Both the position numbers and the translations under genes were made by a program. Of a stretch of 64,000 bases of DNA, positions 1 to 8,351 are shown one piece after another (the first letter of the stretch is position 1; every line of letters starts with the position of its first letter). This DNA comes from CAZOWM01 sp964583615 (GTDB lineage: Bacteria; Spirochaetota; B62-G9; DRHN01): positions 12,557 to 76,556 of the forward strand of contig CAZOWM010000011.1 in the NCBI GenBank assembly GCA_964583615.1, in the 5' to 3' direction. The notes under the pieces were generated by a model that saw nothing but the letters and a program-made list of their open reading frames with translations, was not told the DNA's origin and did not search any database.

Positions 1-1061
1 TTCGTTACGAAACCGATTTCCACAAGCGCTCCCGGCATTTTCGAAGACTTGAGCACGTAAAAAAATGCGTTCTTGACCCCCCGGTCGACGCTCTCTTTTC
101 CGATAGCGGTCCTAAGCTGTTTCTGAATATAGGACGCGAGCCGCATGCTCTCCCTCCTGTACTCCACATCAACGATCCTGTTGATGATTTCAACGAGGTA
201 ATCGTCATAATTCTCATATTCGAACGTGAGGACCGAGTTTTCCATGGATGCGACCTTTCTCGCCTCTTCGTCGAGCGGGCTGAGAGAAAGATAGTAGGTT
301 TCAAATCCCTGTGATCCTGTATTAAAGCTCGCGTTGGCGTGGATGCTGATGAAGAGCGCATTCTCATCGGGGCCGATAGTGTTCGCAAACCGTCCGCGCT
401 CTTCGAGGCTGAGAAACACGTCCTTTTCCCGCGTTATGAGGATTTTTTTATCCCTGAACTTCCTTCGCAGCTCTTCGTAGAGCGCGAGCGAGACGCCCAA
501 AACGATGTCCTTTTCCTTGATTCCGCTGTGCCCCACTCCGCCGGGGTCCTTTCCACCGTGCCCGGGATCGATAATAATAGTCTGTATATCGAACGCGTTG
601 CCGGCTTCAGGCGTTCTCCGTTTTTGCTGAGTGCCCCTGGACACGCTTTGAGATACCACAGCATCCGGTCCCACGGCAAACCGCCCGTCGGTGTATGACC
701 ACCTCACTGCCCTTCCCAAAATCCTCCTGAGGATGACATCAACCCCCTGTGCGGGGATGAGCACCATGCCTTCAGCAATGCGCACAGGCGACGGGAGATG
801 AAGGATATCTTTTTGTATGAACACCTCGTTTGTACCAGGCACGAGACGCGCCTGTTTTCCATCTTTCCCGAGCGTCACCATTCCGGTTGCCGCATCGAAA
901 GAGAAATCAAGCTCGAATTGTTCGACGACCACGTCGAAAGGGACATAGTCGGGCCTCTGCGGCTCCTGAGGCAAGCCTGCGGCATATACGCCGTATGCAG
1001 CCGAAGCGAGGAGTGCGAAAATCAATGCGAGAAAAAGAAACTGTTTATTTTTTCCGTCCAT
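1..1061 (-). CDS. N-acetylmuramoyl-L-alanine amidase (Amidase_3), C-terminus beyond the window
   Basis: Zinc amidase that cleaves the amide bond between N-acetylmuramic acid and the stem peptide of peptidoglycan. Reading the minus strand from the ATG at 1061 gives a hydrophobic signal peptide (about residues 7-28), then a region resembling the copper-amine-oxidase N-terminal-like domain (about 60-150), then the amidase domain. The expected zinc and catalytic motifs are visible: IDPGHGGKDPGG, a Glu in GIKEKD, ISIHANA, and VEIGF near the edge. The frame is open to base 1, so the last residues are missing. The start overlaps the end of the upstream fusion gene by 17 bases, which suggests translational coupling within a four-gene operon. 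Family assignment is firm; the exact physiological role (cell separation or flagellum passage) is not shown. Confidence 0.9.
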   Translation of the reverse strand, partial: MDGKNKQFLFLALIFALLASAAYGVYAAGLPQEPQRPDYVPFDVVVEQFELDFSFDAATGMVTLGKDGKQARLVPGTNEVFIQKDILHLPSPVRIAEGMVLIPAQGVDVILRRILGRAVRWSYTDGRFAVGPDAVVSQSVSRGTQQKRRTPEAGNAFDIQTIIIDPGHGGKDPGGVGHSGIKEKDIVLGVSLALYEELRRKFRDKKILITREKDVFLSLEERGRFANTIGPDENALFISIHANASFNTGSQGFETYYLSLSPLDEEARKVASMENSVLTFEYENYDDYLVEIINRIVDVEYRRESMRLASYIQKQLRTAIGKESVDRGVKNAFFYVLKSSKMPGALVEIGFVT

Positions 1062-2790
1062 AATATTCAAATGTATCACCTAATCGAAATATCTTTGCGC
1101 ACATCGTGTACACTGCTCGTAAGACTTTTTTTTGTGCATTCAGGCCGAGCACGCTGAAAAACCTCTCCGGATGAATACCGCTCACGTATATCTTCCGCTT
1201 TTGAAATCCGAAGCGCTTCAACACCCTTGTGAGGTTGCGGGGTGTAGTATCGAAATAGTGGTCTTTCGGGTGATTTTGGATATACTGTTTTCTGTTCACC
1301 CTGTAGCTGATGCCCGCCCTGTTCGGGAGCGCAATCGCGATTATTCCGCCCTGTTTCAGTATCCTGTGCGCTTTCTCGAAGACTTCCTCCGCGTTTTTGA
1401 AGTGTTCGACCACGTAGAAAAACGTGACCGCATCGTATGAATCCGACGCGATTTTAGCATCGAGAAACGAACCGTGAATGATATCTACACCCAGGTTTTG
1501 CTTCCCCCACGTGCCCGCAAAAAGGGATACTTCCACACCGCGCGCATTCCACCCCCGCTTCAACGCGCACTCCACGAAAAATCCCAGGGCGCACCCGATA
1601 TCGAGGAGCCCTCCGCGTTTCGCATAAAGGCGCTCTATGCATTCCATCCTCCGCGTCCCGTTTCGGACGATGTTTGCTCTGTCCTCTATATAGGTCTTTC
1701 CGTACTGTGCCCTGTACTCTTTCAAAAAGTAGTTGTCTTCGTAATCCGGTTTTCCCTCACTGATATCATAGAGGAAAAGATCGCCGCACTTCCTGCAACG
1801 AAAGAGGGTGTATTCGTCCGTTCTCTTCAGCGCCACGGCACCGGAGTGGTGAAGCAGACAGTTCCTTCGCGCGCCGTGCAGCGCCCTCTTCATGATCGAC
1901 ACCACACGTTCTGTCCCCTTTCCGTCAACAAGGGTTTTGTTTCTTTCTGCGTACTCCCTGAGTACGTGCTCATCGCAGAGTGTTTCGGACAGCCTCCGGA
2001 CGAGATCTTCTCTTCTGATATTACCCCGGTATCCGAGGTTTATCGCGGAGACGTGGTTCGCAAGCAGGAAATGGTAGGAGGAATGGTTGAACAGCACCAC
2101 CGGAGTTCCCAAAAAAAACGCCTCGTACATCGTGATCCCGAAGGAAGTTATCAGCACCCTGGCGTTGCTGATGATCTCGTGCAGGTGCATGGGGCTGTCG
2201 ATGACGTTGCCGCGAAGCCCCACGAGAGAGTGCTCGAAAAAAGGGCCTCTGACGATATCGGGTGCAATACCGAGCTCATTGAGGCACGATACAACCGCGC
2301 CCGTGAGGTTATGCGGGTCACTCCCTCCGAAGCTCACCACCGTCCCCTTTTTTTCCTGATAGGGAACGCGCGGAACCGCGAATATTCTGTTATCAAAAAT
2401 CATGTACTCGGGACCGCGGAAATTCGTACACACGTCCTCGAGCGCGGGAAGCGGGGAAACAGTAATGTGCGCATATTTTATTCCCGCCTTACCGTCATCT
2501 ATGGAAACGACCGGGGCCGTGCGTGTCAGACGTCTCATCACACCAACACTCGTGTCGCGCATGTCTGTGACGATGAGATCGGCCTGTGCGGTGGTTCGAA
2601 TGTCCTCTGCGAAGCTCAAGTGTTCGAATCTACGTGAGTCTGCAGCAGACGAGCAGCGTCTCTTTTTCAGCGCCAGGGTGCTCGAAAAAAGGCCATCAGC
2701 TCCTCCTGCGAGCGACGCGCACCGCTTCAGGTGGCCCATCCCGTAGTGTGCCCCCGCTGCCGTGCAGAAAACAATCCGTGGCTTCGACAT
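1045..2790 (-). CDS. PseG/SpsG-like nucleotide-sugar hydrolase or glycosyltransferase fused to a SAM methyltransferase
   Basis: 581-residue two-part protein. The N-terminal ~310 residues look like the PseG/SpsG family (GT-B type fold): GMGHLKRC near the start, FGGSDPHN near 155, and a donor-site-like stretch SFGITMYEAFFLGTP. PseG removes UDP from the altropyranose intermediate in pseudaminic acid synthesis; SpsG relatives act in spore-coat or flagellar glycan synthesis. After a linker with a CRKC pair (about 330) comes a class I methyltransferase of the Methyltransf_23 type, with motif I LLDIGCALGFF and a YVVEHF stretch. The gene follows the SpsF-like cytidylyltransferase by 6 bases. Together they suggest synthesis and O- or C-methylation of a CMP-activated sugar, perhaps for flagellin. 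The substrate is not visible from the sequence. Confidence 0.8.
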   Translation of the reverse strand: MSKPRIVFCTAAGAHYGMGHLKRCASLAGGADGLFSSTLALKKRRCSSAADSRRFEHLSFAEDIRTTAQADLIVTDMRDTSVGVMRRLTRTAPVVSIDDGKAGIKYAHITVSPLPALEDVCTNFRGPEYMIFDNRIFAVPRVPYQEKKGTVVSFGGSDPHNLTGAVVSCLNELGIAPDIVRGPFFEHSLVGLRGNVIDSPMHLHEIISNARVLITSFGITMYEAFFLGTPVVLFNHSSYHFLLANHVSAINLGYRGNIRREDLVRRLSETLCDEHVLREYAERNKTLVDGKGTERVVSIMKRALHGARRNCLLHHSGAVALKRTDEYTLFRCRKCGDLFLYDISEGKPDYEDNYFLKEYRAQYGKTYIEDRANIVRNGTRRMECIERLYAKRGGLLDIGCALGFFVECALKRGWNARGVEVSLFAGTWGKQNLGVDIIHGSFLDAKIASDSYDAVTFFYVVEHFKNAEEVFEKAHRILKQGGIIAIALPNRAGISYRVNRKQYIQNHPKDHYFDTTPRNLTRVLKRFGFQKRKIYVSGIHPERFFSVLGLNAQKKVLRAVYTMCAKIFRLGDTFEYYGRKK

Positions 2791-2796
2791 GAGATG

Positions 2797-3483
2797 CTAT
2801 TTTCCTTTATTGTCCAGAAAAACGAGTACGTCTGTTAGTTTTATCGGCGTGCCGTTGTAGAGGTTTTCATATATTTCACTCATTTTACGGTAGTCCTCTT
2901 CCGTATCAACGGTAAGCCGCACGTCAGGCCGCGCCAGCGGGGGGTCGGGGTCTGCCCTGAGAACGAAAAAGGAATCCTCATGTCTGTAGATGTACTGCGT
3001 TATATGCTCTCTCTCAAAAGGGTCTGCCGCACGCGCATCGACCCGGAGGAGCGTTGTTCCACGTATCACCTCAATTCCGGTTCCGTAGGGCAGGGCCGGA
3101 AATGTTGTGAGGTCAGCTTTCTCTTTTTTGTGGAGAGAAAGCGCTCTTTGCGCATACTCTATATCCACAAGCGGGTTGTCGCCGGTCGCCCTGATTACAC
3201 TGCGCAGGCCGTAGGTGTTGACCGCCTGTGCATAGCGTGAGAGCACGTCGTTTTCGCTCCCCACAAGCACCTCCGCACCGTGCGCCCTTGCTGTTTCCCT
3301 GATGAGCGGCTCGGTATCGGCGGTCGTGGCAACGATGATGCCGTCGGAGCCTCTCACCTCCTTCAGCCGAAGGAGAATGTGCTCAAAAATCGACATTCCT
3401 TTCAGGGGAAAAAGGAGCTTGCCGGGGAGCCTTGTCGAGGAAATCCGTACCTGCAGTACAACACAATCCTTCTGCCTATTCAC
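2797..3483 (-). CDS. SpsF-like cytidylyltransferase
   Basis: 228-residue nucleotidyltransferase of the CMP-sugar synthetase fold (SpsF/NeuA/KdsB relatives), which would activate an acidic sugar with CTP. Visible motifs are the N-terminal QVRISSTRLPGKLL nucleotide loop, ATGDNPLVD (metal and sugar site) and PYGTGIEV. The start is a GTG at 3483 with a weak purine-rich site upstream. It lies 17 bases after the spiro-SPASM gene and 6 bases before the PseG-like fusion, so the three are probably co-transcribed. The final ~40 residues (VRLTVDTEEDYRKM) are typical of the family. The natural sugar cannot be told from sequence. Confidence 0.85.
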   Translation of the reverse strand: MNRQKDCVVLQVRISSTRLPGKLLFPLKGMSIFEHILLRLKEVRGSDGIIVATTADTEPLIRETARAHGAEVLVGSENDVLSRYAQAVNTYGLRSVIRATGDNPLVDIEYAQRALSLHKKEKADLTTFPALPYGTGIEVIRGTTLLRVDARAADPFEREHITQYIYRHEDSFFVLRADPDPPLARPDVRLTVDTEEDYRKMSEIYENLYNGTPIKLTDVLVFLDNKGK

Positions 3484-3500
3484 TTTCTCTTCATATAGTA

Positions 3501-4997
3501 TTAAAAATTGAACGTGAAATACTCGTCACACCTGCTGCAGTATTCATCGTATTGTTTTTCACAGTGCCGGAGGTAGTGAGGAAGGCCCAAGCCCCATACG
3601 GCCGTTATATCGTCGTTTAAGAGGTTGCCGAAATGGAATATCCCGTTGACATCCTGTTTGCACCGCGGAACGTCTCCGTTGTGAAAAACCACAATATCCC
3701 TGAGAAGATGCCAGCAGCTGTTGCGCTCAAGCGGCCGAAGGTCGTATTTCGAGCGCTGCGGAAGGAGCCCCGCATATGAGTTGTACTTTTGTATGATAAC
3801 TTTTGCCCCTTCTTTTTCCCACACCTCGAAAAACTGCAGCATCTCGTGCTCGTTTTCATTCATGCGGACAAACTGCACATACACATTTTTCCCTCTTTTT
3901 GAAATCAGGTAGCGCGCGTTTCGTTCCGCCTTTTTCAGCTCGCCTCCGCGGATCATGCTGTATGTTTTTTCTTCCGTTGCATCGAGCGTGAAAATAACCG
4001 AGAGATTATCCGCTCCGAGCCCGCACACGTAGTCTGAAAACGGCGGATCGAACACCAGACCGTCCGTGGGAACAATGAGGTGTACATTTTCTTTCGCAAG
4101 AGCGTACTCCACGATCTTCCGAATAGCAGGATGAAGGAGAGGCTCCCCTGAAAGGGAAAACTCGACAGTTATTCTCTCCGAGAAATCGGCAAGTGCATCG
4201 ATGATCGCCGTGAAATCCTCGTACTTCATGGAGCCGGTTTTTCTCTTCAGGACGGGAAGCGGTGAGTAGATACAGGGAGAACTCACCCGATTGGTGATCT
4301 CCATTTCCGCGTACGCCGGCACAGTTCTGAGAATTCCAGGCTCCTCCCTGATGAGCTCCCTGAAATCATCATAACAGCAGGACAGGCCCTTTCTCTGCAC
4401 GACACGTTCAACGATGAGCGCATTTCGCTTGAGAGACGTGGAAAGATCGATTCTCCTGATCTTCAGGTCTTCCGGGGAAAACACGCTCTCGATGTCGAAT
4501 GAGTTTATCTCCTTCGACAGCGCGGCAAAGATCGAGTCTTTTTCAATTTGTTCGTGCTCGTCACCGATGAGCGACACGATTTTGGGAAATAGCTCCCGCT
4601 TGAGCACCTCCGGAGTCACTCCGTACGGGAATCCTTCACCGTACGTGTACTCCGCATACTCCTCCCTGTGAACCCGGAGCACCTCGGAGGTGAGGCCCGT
4701 ATCGATGAGAGGGGTGTCTGCGAAGAGGTACACGACATCCTCATAGGAGCCGAGCGCATCAAAGAGCGCCCGGAACACGTGCTTCGCATTCCTGTCGCTG
4801 ACCCCGATCGTGCGCAGACCCTTTATACGCGTGCCGATTTTTGCAAGCGACTCGTCGTCTGCCAGGAAAAACATGTCCTCTCTTTTCACGATCCCGAAAA
4901 GTTTTTTCAGCAGTCCGTCGAGAGGGTCCTGTCCTGCAAGCGGTTCTATCCAACGCGCTCCGCCCAGAAGTGCATTGACCACGATCGCCGTTTTCAT
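3501..4997 (-). CDS. spiro-SPASM protein: degenerate nucleotidyltransferase plus radical-SAM-like/SPASM domain
   Basis: 498-residue protein matching what I recall as the spiro-SPASM family, reported from spirochaetes. Residues 1 to ~150 resemble the neighbouring cytidylyltransferase (FADTPLID and FPYGVTPEVL align with GDNPLVD and LPYGTGIEV). The middle (about 225-420) has a radical-SAM-like barrel (EFSLSGEPLLHP, HLIVPTDG). The usual CxxxCxxC iron-sulfur motif is absent; only a single Cys (SSPCIYSP) is near that place. The C-terminal SPASM part has clustered Cys: SCWHLL, RCKQD, HCEKQ and YCSRC. It is the first gene of the sugar operon and appears to be made from a leaderless mRNA, with the promoter six bases before the ATG. 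Function is unknown. Confidence 0.85.
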   Translation of the reverse strand: MKTAIVVNALLGGARWIEPLAGQDPLDGLLKKLFGIVKREDMFFLADDESLAKIGTRIKGLRTIGVSDRNAKHVFRALFDALGSYEDVVYLFADTPLIDTGLTSEVLRVHREEYAEYTYGEGFPYGVTPEVLKRELFPKIVSLIGDEHEQIEKDSIFAALSKEINSFDIESVFSPEDLKIRRIDLSTSLKRNALIVERVVQRKGLSCCYDDFRELIREEPGILRTVPAYAEMEITNRVSSPCIYSPLPVLKRKTGSMKYEDFTAIIDALADFSERITVEFSLSGEPLLHPAIRKIVEYALAKENVHLIVPTDGLVFDPPFSDYVCGLGADNLSVIFTLDATEEKTYSMIRGGELKKAERNARYLISKRGKNVYVQFVRMNENEHEMLQFFEVWEKEGAKVIIQKYNSYAGLLPQRSKYDLRPLERNSCWHLLRDIVVFHNGDVPRCKQDVNGIFHFGNLLNDDITAVWGLGLPHYLRHCEKQYDEYCSRCDEYFTFNF

Positions 4998-5003
4998 AGG
5001 CTT

Positions 5004-5032
5004 AAACTACATCAAAACCCCACACCTGTCAA
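5004..5032 (-). promoter_or_regulatory. Promoter of the spiro-SPASM/SpsF/PseG/amidase operon (leaderless layout)
   Basis: A -35 TTGACA (5027-5032) and a -10 TAGTTT (5004-5009) are separated by 17 bases. Only six bases separate the -10 from the ATG at 4997, so transcription would start on the start codon. No Shine-Dalgarno sequence is possible. It is back-to-back with the xseA promoter. Confidence 0.6.
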
Positions 5033-5046
5033 TTTATAAAAGGTGA

Positions 5047-5075
5047 TTGACAACATCCGCATTATTCCTTACCCT
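5047..5075 (+). promoter_or_regulatory. Promoter of xseA (leaderless layout)
   Basis: A -35 TTGACA (5047-5052), a 17-base spacer and a -10 TACCCT (5070-5075) lie six bases before the ATG at 5082. The spacing is the same as in the divergent promoter at 5004-5032. The predicted mRNA begins at or next to the start codon. Confidence 0.55.
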
Positions 5076-5081
5076 AACCCT

Positions 5082-6347
5082 ATGTCCATCGAAAAAGTCG
5101 CAGATCAGAGAACCATCTATTCTGTAAGCGAGATCACGAGAAACATAAAAACCCTCGTTCAGGAGCAGTACCCCGATATCTGGGTGAGAGGTGAAATATC
5201 CAACTACAGAAGGGCGTCATCCGGGCACATCTACTTCACCCTCAAGGACGAAAAAGCGGTGATTCGGGCGGTTTTATTCAGAGGTCACCAGCAGGGGGTT
5301 AGGTTTGAACTCGAAGATGGGATGAATGTGATCGTGCACGGCGGTGTAGATGTGTTCGACAAGCGCGGAGAGTATCAGATCATCATCGATTTCCTGGAAC
5401 CAGAGGGCATCGGTGCCCTCCAGCTCGCCTTTGAGCAGCTGAAGGAAAAGCTCAGTAAAGAAGGGCTTTTCGACGACGCGCACAAAAAAACCATCCCCTC
5501 CTTTCCGGACACAGTCGGTGTCATCACCTCGCCGACCGGGGCCGCATTGAGGGATATCATGAACGTGATGGGGAGAAGGTACCGTGGGGTGCATATCATC
5601 ATCTATCCGGTGCTGGTGCAGGGGGAAGGGGCGGCAGAGGAAATAGCCGCTGCGATACGAAAGGCGAACATGCGCGACGAAACCGACGTGCTCATCGTGG
5701 GGCGGGGAGGAGGCTCAATTGAGGATCTGTGGCCCTTCAACGAAGAGAAGGTCGCGCGAGCAATATACGAATCCCGAATTCCCGTGATCAGCGCAGTCGG
5801 TCATGAAATCGATTTTACCATCAGTGATTATGCAGCAGACCTCAGAGCCCCGACTCCCTCTGCCGCTGCGGAGCTTGTGGTGAAAAACAGACAGGAGCTG
5901 CTGCGGTGGCTCAGAGATCTCTTCCTCAGGCTTGGAAACTCCACCCAGAGGGTCCTGGCTCAGAAAAAACAGCTGGCATCGTACCATACATCGGATGTTC
6001 TGTTCCGAATGATGCAGACCATTCTGAACGAAAAGAACTTTGCCCTCGATGACGTGACGAAGACAATGCTGAACAGCATGGAAAGCGTACAAAACGGTAA
6101 AAAGGCGCGGTTCGAGCGTATTGCGGGGCAGCTCGATGCGCTGAGCCCCCTCAAGACCCTGGCTCGCGGGTATGCGCTGGTGAGAAAACTCCCGGAAGAC
6201 GTGCCGCTCTTCTCTATCGAGAATGTGGACATCGGAGATGAGACAAAAACCCGCCTGCGCGACGGCGAGCTACTCAGCACCGTTCACAGAAAGGAAAAAA
6301 CGACCCGCACGGAGATTAAGGACAATGGCTCAGACACTTTCATTTGA
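5082..6347 (+). CDS. xseA: Exodeoxyribonuclease VII large subunit
   Basis: Catalytic subunit of exonuclease VII, which degrades single-stranded DNA to oligonucleotides in mismatch repair and recombination. From the ATG at 5082 it is 421 residues. It has an N-terminal OB-fold (VRGEISNYRRASSGHIYFTLKD), then the catalytic region with GVITSPTGAALRD, GRGGGSIEDLWPFNEE and SAVGHEIDFTISDYAADLRAPTPSAAAE, all family hallmarks, then a coiled-coil tail. An in-frame GTG lies upstream at 5043, but that would place the promoter inside the gene; the ATG fits the promoter and the usual family start. The gene overlaps xseB by 23 bases. Confidence 0.95.
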   Translation: MSIEKVADQRTIYSVSEITRNIKTLVQEQYPDIWVRGEISNYRRASSGHIYFTLKDEKAVIRAVLFRGHQQGVRFELEDGMNVIVHGGVDVFDKRGEYQIIIDFLEPEGIGALQLAFEQLKEKLSKEGLFDDAHKKTIPSFPDTVGVITSPTGAALRDIMNVMGRRYRGVHIIIYPVLVQGEGAAEEIAAAIRKANMRDETDVLIVGRGGGSIEDLWPFNEEKVARAIYESRIPVISAVGHEIDFTISDYAADLRAPTPSAAAELVVKNRQELLRWLRDLFLRLGNSTQRVLAQKKQLASYHTSDVLFRMMQTILNEKNFALDDVTKTMLNSMESVQNGKKARFERIAGQLDALSPLKTLARGYALVRKLPEDVPLFSIENVDIGDETKTRLRDGELLSTVHRKEKTTRTEIKDNGSDTFI

Positions 6348-6561
6348 GGATTCGATAAAGAGGCTCGAGGAGATCGTGAAGGAGCTCGAGAATGGCGACA
6401 TCGAAATTGAGAAAGCGCTTACCCTGTTCGAAGAGGGAATGCGCCTCGCGAAACTATGCGCACAAAAGCTCGCGCATGTGGAAAGAAGAATCGAGATCCT
6501 GAAAAAGGGTGAAAAGGATGAAGACGTGCTCGAACTTTTTCAGGGACTCGATGAAGAGTAA
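6325..6561 (+). CDS. xseB: Exodeoxyribonuclease VII small subunit
   Basis: 78-residue helical subunit that binds the XseA coiled-coil arm. The start at 6325 is chosen because it gives the family's usual N-terminus (SFEDSIKRLEEIVKELENG) and follows a GGAGATTAAGGA ribosome site inside the end of xseA. The typical EIEKALTLFEEGMRL stretch is present. It overlaps xseA by 23 bases, consistent with coupled, stoichiometric translation. Confidence 0.95.
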   Translation: MAQTLSFEDSIKRLEEIVKELENGDIEIEKALTLFEEGMRLAKLCAQKLAHVERRIEILKKGEKDEDVLELFQGLDEE

Positions 6562-6695
6562 CCCGCCGTTTTTTCCACTTGCCGTCAAAAAAATTCTCTC
6601 TCCACGTTCGAAAAATTAGAATTCAACCGCATTTTGAGTTACCCTTATAGAGAGACGTCTTTTTACCACAGCGAACTCAAGAAAACGGATGCGTC

Positions 6696-8351
6696 ATGAA
6701 GATACGCATAAAGGTACTCCTGGTCGTTCTTCCCCTGCTCGTGTTTCCGATGCTGCTCGTAGGGGTCACCTCCTTTTTATCAGCGAGGAACGGCATCACC
6801 AAGGTTGCGAAGGAATTTCTCAGCTACAAGGCAGCCGAGTTCTACAAGTTCTGCGGCAGGCAGGAGGACATCATCAGCGAAACGGGGCTCGGCGACATCG
6901 AGGGGTACCGAACGATCGCTCAGAAATCAGCGAGGGATTACGCGGACGTGATCAAGCTTTCTGATACGGGATATTTTCTCGTGTTCGACTCTGAGGGAAC
7001 CATCGTTTTCCCGAAGGAAGAAGGAGAATCCGTGAAGGAGCAGGACTTCTTCGGACCCATGATGGAGAAAAAGCGGGGAATGGTCACGTTCAGCTTTAAA
7101 TCAATCGATCGAGTCGGTTATTATATCTATTTTGAGCCCTGGGACTGGTACATTCTTCTCAGCGAGCACCAGAACGTATTCTACAGAGACGCGGACAACA
7201 TAAAGAATCAGGTTGCATACACCATGGGGATGACACTCATCTGTGCGATCGGCCTTATCATGTTCTTTATTAAAAAGCTCACCCAGCCCATTGGGAACGT
7301 GGTTCGCACCATGCAGGATATCATCACACATGACGACCTCTCGAAACGGGTGCGCGTCGAATACGACGATGAGATCGGCTATCTTGCCACCTGGTTCAAC
7401 AGGATGATCGAGGACCTTGAAATTGCTTCAAACCAGATCAAGGAGTACGCGTACAAGAGCGTGCTTGCGAAGAACAGCGAAGAACGTGTCCGCCACATCT
7501 TTCAGAAATACGTGCCTCCGGAAATCATCGACGAGGTGCTGAAAACCAAGGGGGAGAAGCTGCTGGTCGGAAAGAAGCAGATCGCAACCATTCTCTTTTC
7601 CGACATCCGGAGCTTTACTTCCATATCGGAGAAGCTCTCTGCAGATGAACTCGTTACGTCTCTCAACACCTACTTCAATATCATGGTCAGCATCATTATC
7701 GAGCACCGTGGAATCATCGACAAATTCATCGGAGATGCGATCATGGCGATATTCGGTGCGCCTGTTTTACACGATGACGACCCGCTTCAGGCAGTTCTCA
7801 CCGCACTCTCAATGCTCGAGTCTCTCAAGAGCTTCAACAGAAAGCAGACGCTTGCGGGAAAGCCGCCCTTCAAGATAGGGATCGGCCTCAACACAGGGGA
7901 AGTGGTGATCGGAAACATTGGTTCACAGCAAAAACTCGACTACACCTGCATCGGCGATATGGTAAACCTCGCTTCCCGGCTCGAGGGACTGACGAAGCTC
8001 TACCAAACTCCCATCATCATCAGCGAGTATACGTACAACGAATCGAAGAGCGAGATCATGGCCCGGGAGATCGATTCCGTACGCGTAAAGGGGAAGGCGA
8101 AACCGGTAAAGATATATGAACCCTATCTGCATGTCCCGCGGAGCGTGAGTGACGGGTACAATTACTTTAATGAAGCGATCAATCTGTACAGGGCAAAAAG
8201 GTTTGAGGATGCGAAGAGGCTTTTCTACCGCAGCAGGGAGCTGCTCAAGGCCGATACGCCGAGCTCGCTGTATATCGACCGCTGTGATGAGTACATCATT
8301 GCACCGCCGGGAGAGGACTGGGATGGTGTGTACACGGCAACAACGAAGTAA
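6696..8351 (+). CDS. Membrane adenylate cyclase with sensor, HAMP and TPR-like tail
   Basis: 551-residue class III nucleotide cyclase that should make cAMP. Layout: TM helix 1 (about 7-28), extracytoplasmic sensor (30-170, Cache-like), TM helix 2 (about 172-192), HAMP (193-245), cyclase domain (about 290-470), helical TPR-like tail (480-530), and a C-terminal DWDGVYTATTK peptide. Metal-binding Asp303 (FSDIRSF) and Asp347 (DKFIGDAIM) are present. Lys343 and the Thr in DYTCIGD indicate ATP rather than GTP as substrate. NLASRLE supplies the transition-state Asn and Arg. The ligand of the sensor is unknown. The last 29 bases overlap the next gene. The same tail peptide recurs in the 73-residue protein at 50206. 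Confidence 0.92.
   Translation: MKIRIKVLLVVLPLLVFPMLLVGVTSFLSARNGITKVAKEFLSYKAAEFYKFCGRQEDIISETGLGDIEGYRTIAQKSARDYADVIKLSDTGYFLVFDSEGTIVFPKEEGESVKEQDFFGPMMEKKRGMVTFSFKSIDRVGYYIYFEPWDWYILLSEHQNVFYRDADNIKNQVAYTMGMTLICAIGLIMFFIKKLTQPIGNVVRTMQDIITHDDLSKRVRVEYDDEIGYLATWFNRMIEDLEIASNQIKEYAYKSVLAKNSEERVRHIFQKYVPPEIIDEVLKTKGEKLLVGKKQIATILFSDIRSFTSISEKLSADELVTSLNTYFNIMVSIIIEHRGIIDKFIGDAIMAIFGAPVLHDDDPLQAVLTALSMLESLKSFNRKQTLAGKPPFKIGIGLNTGEVVIGNIGSQQKLDYTCIGDMVNLASRLEGLTKLYQTPIIISEYTYNESKSEIMAREIDSVRVKGKAKPVKIYEPYLHVPRSVSDGYNYFNEAINLYRAKRFEDAKRLFYRSRELLKADTPSSLYIDRCDEYIIAPPGEDWDGVYTATTK

Noticed and set aside
5043..5081. Upstream GTG start for xseA
   Set aside because: Would put the TTGACA/TACCCT promoter inside the coding region; family alignment starts near the ATG at 5082.
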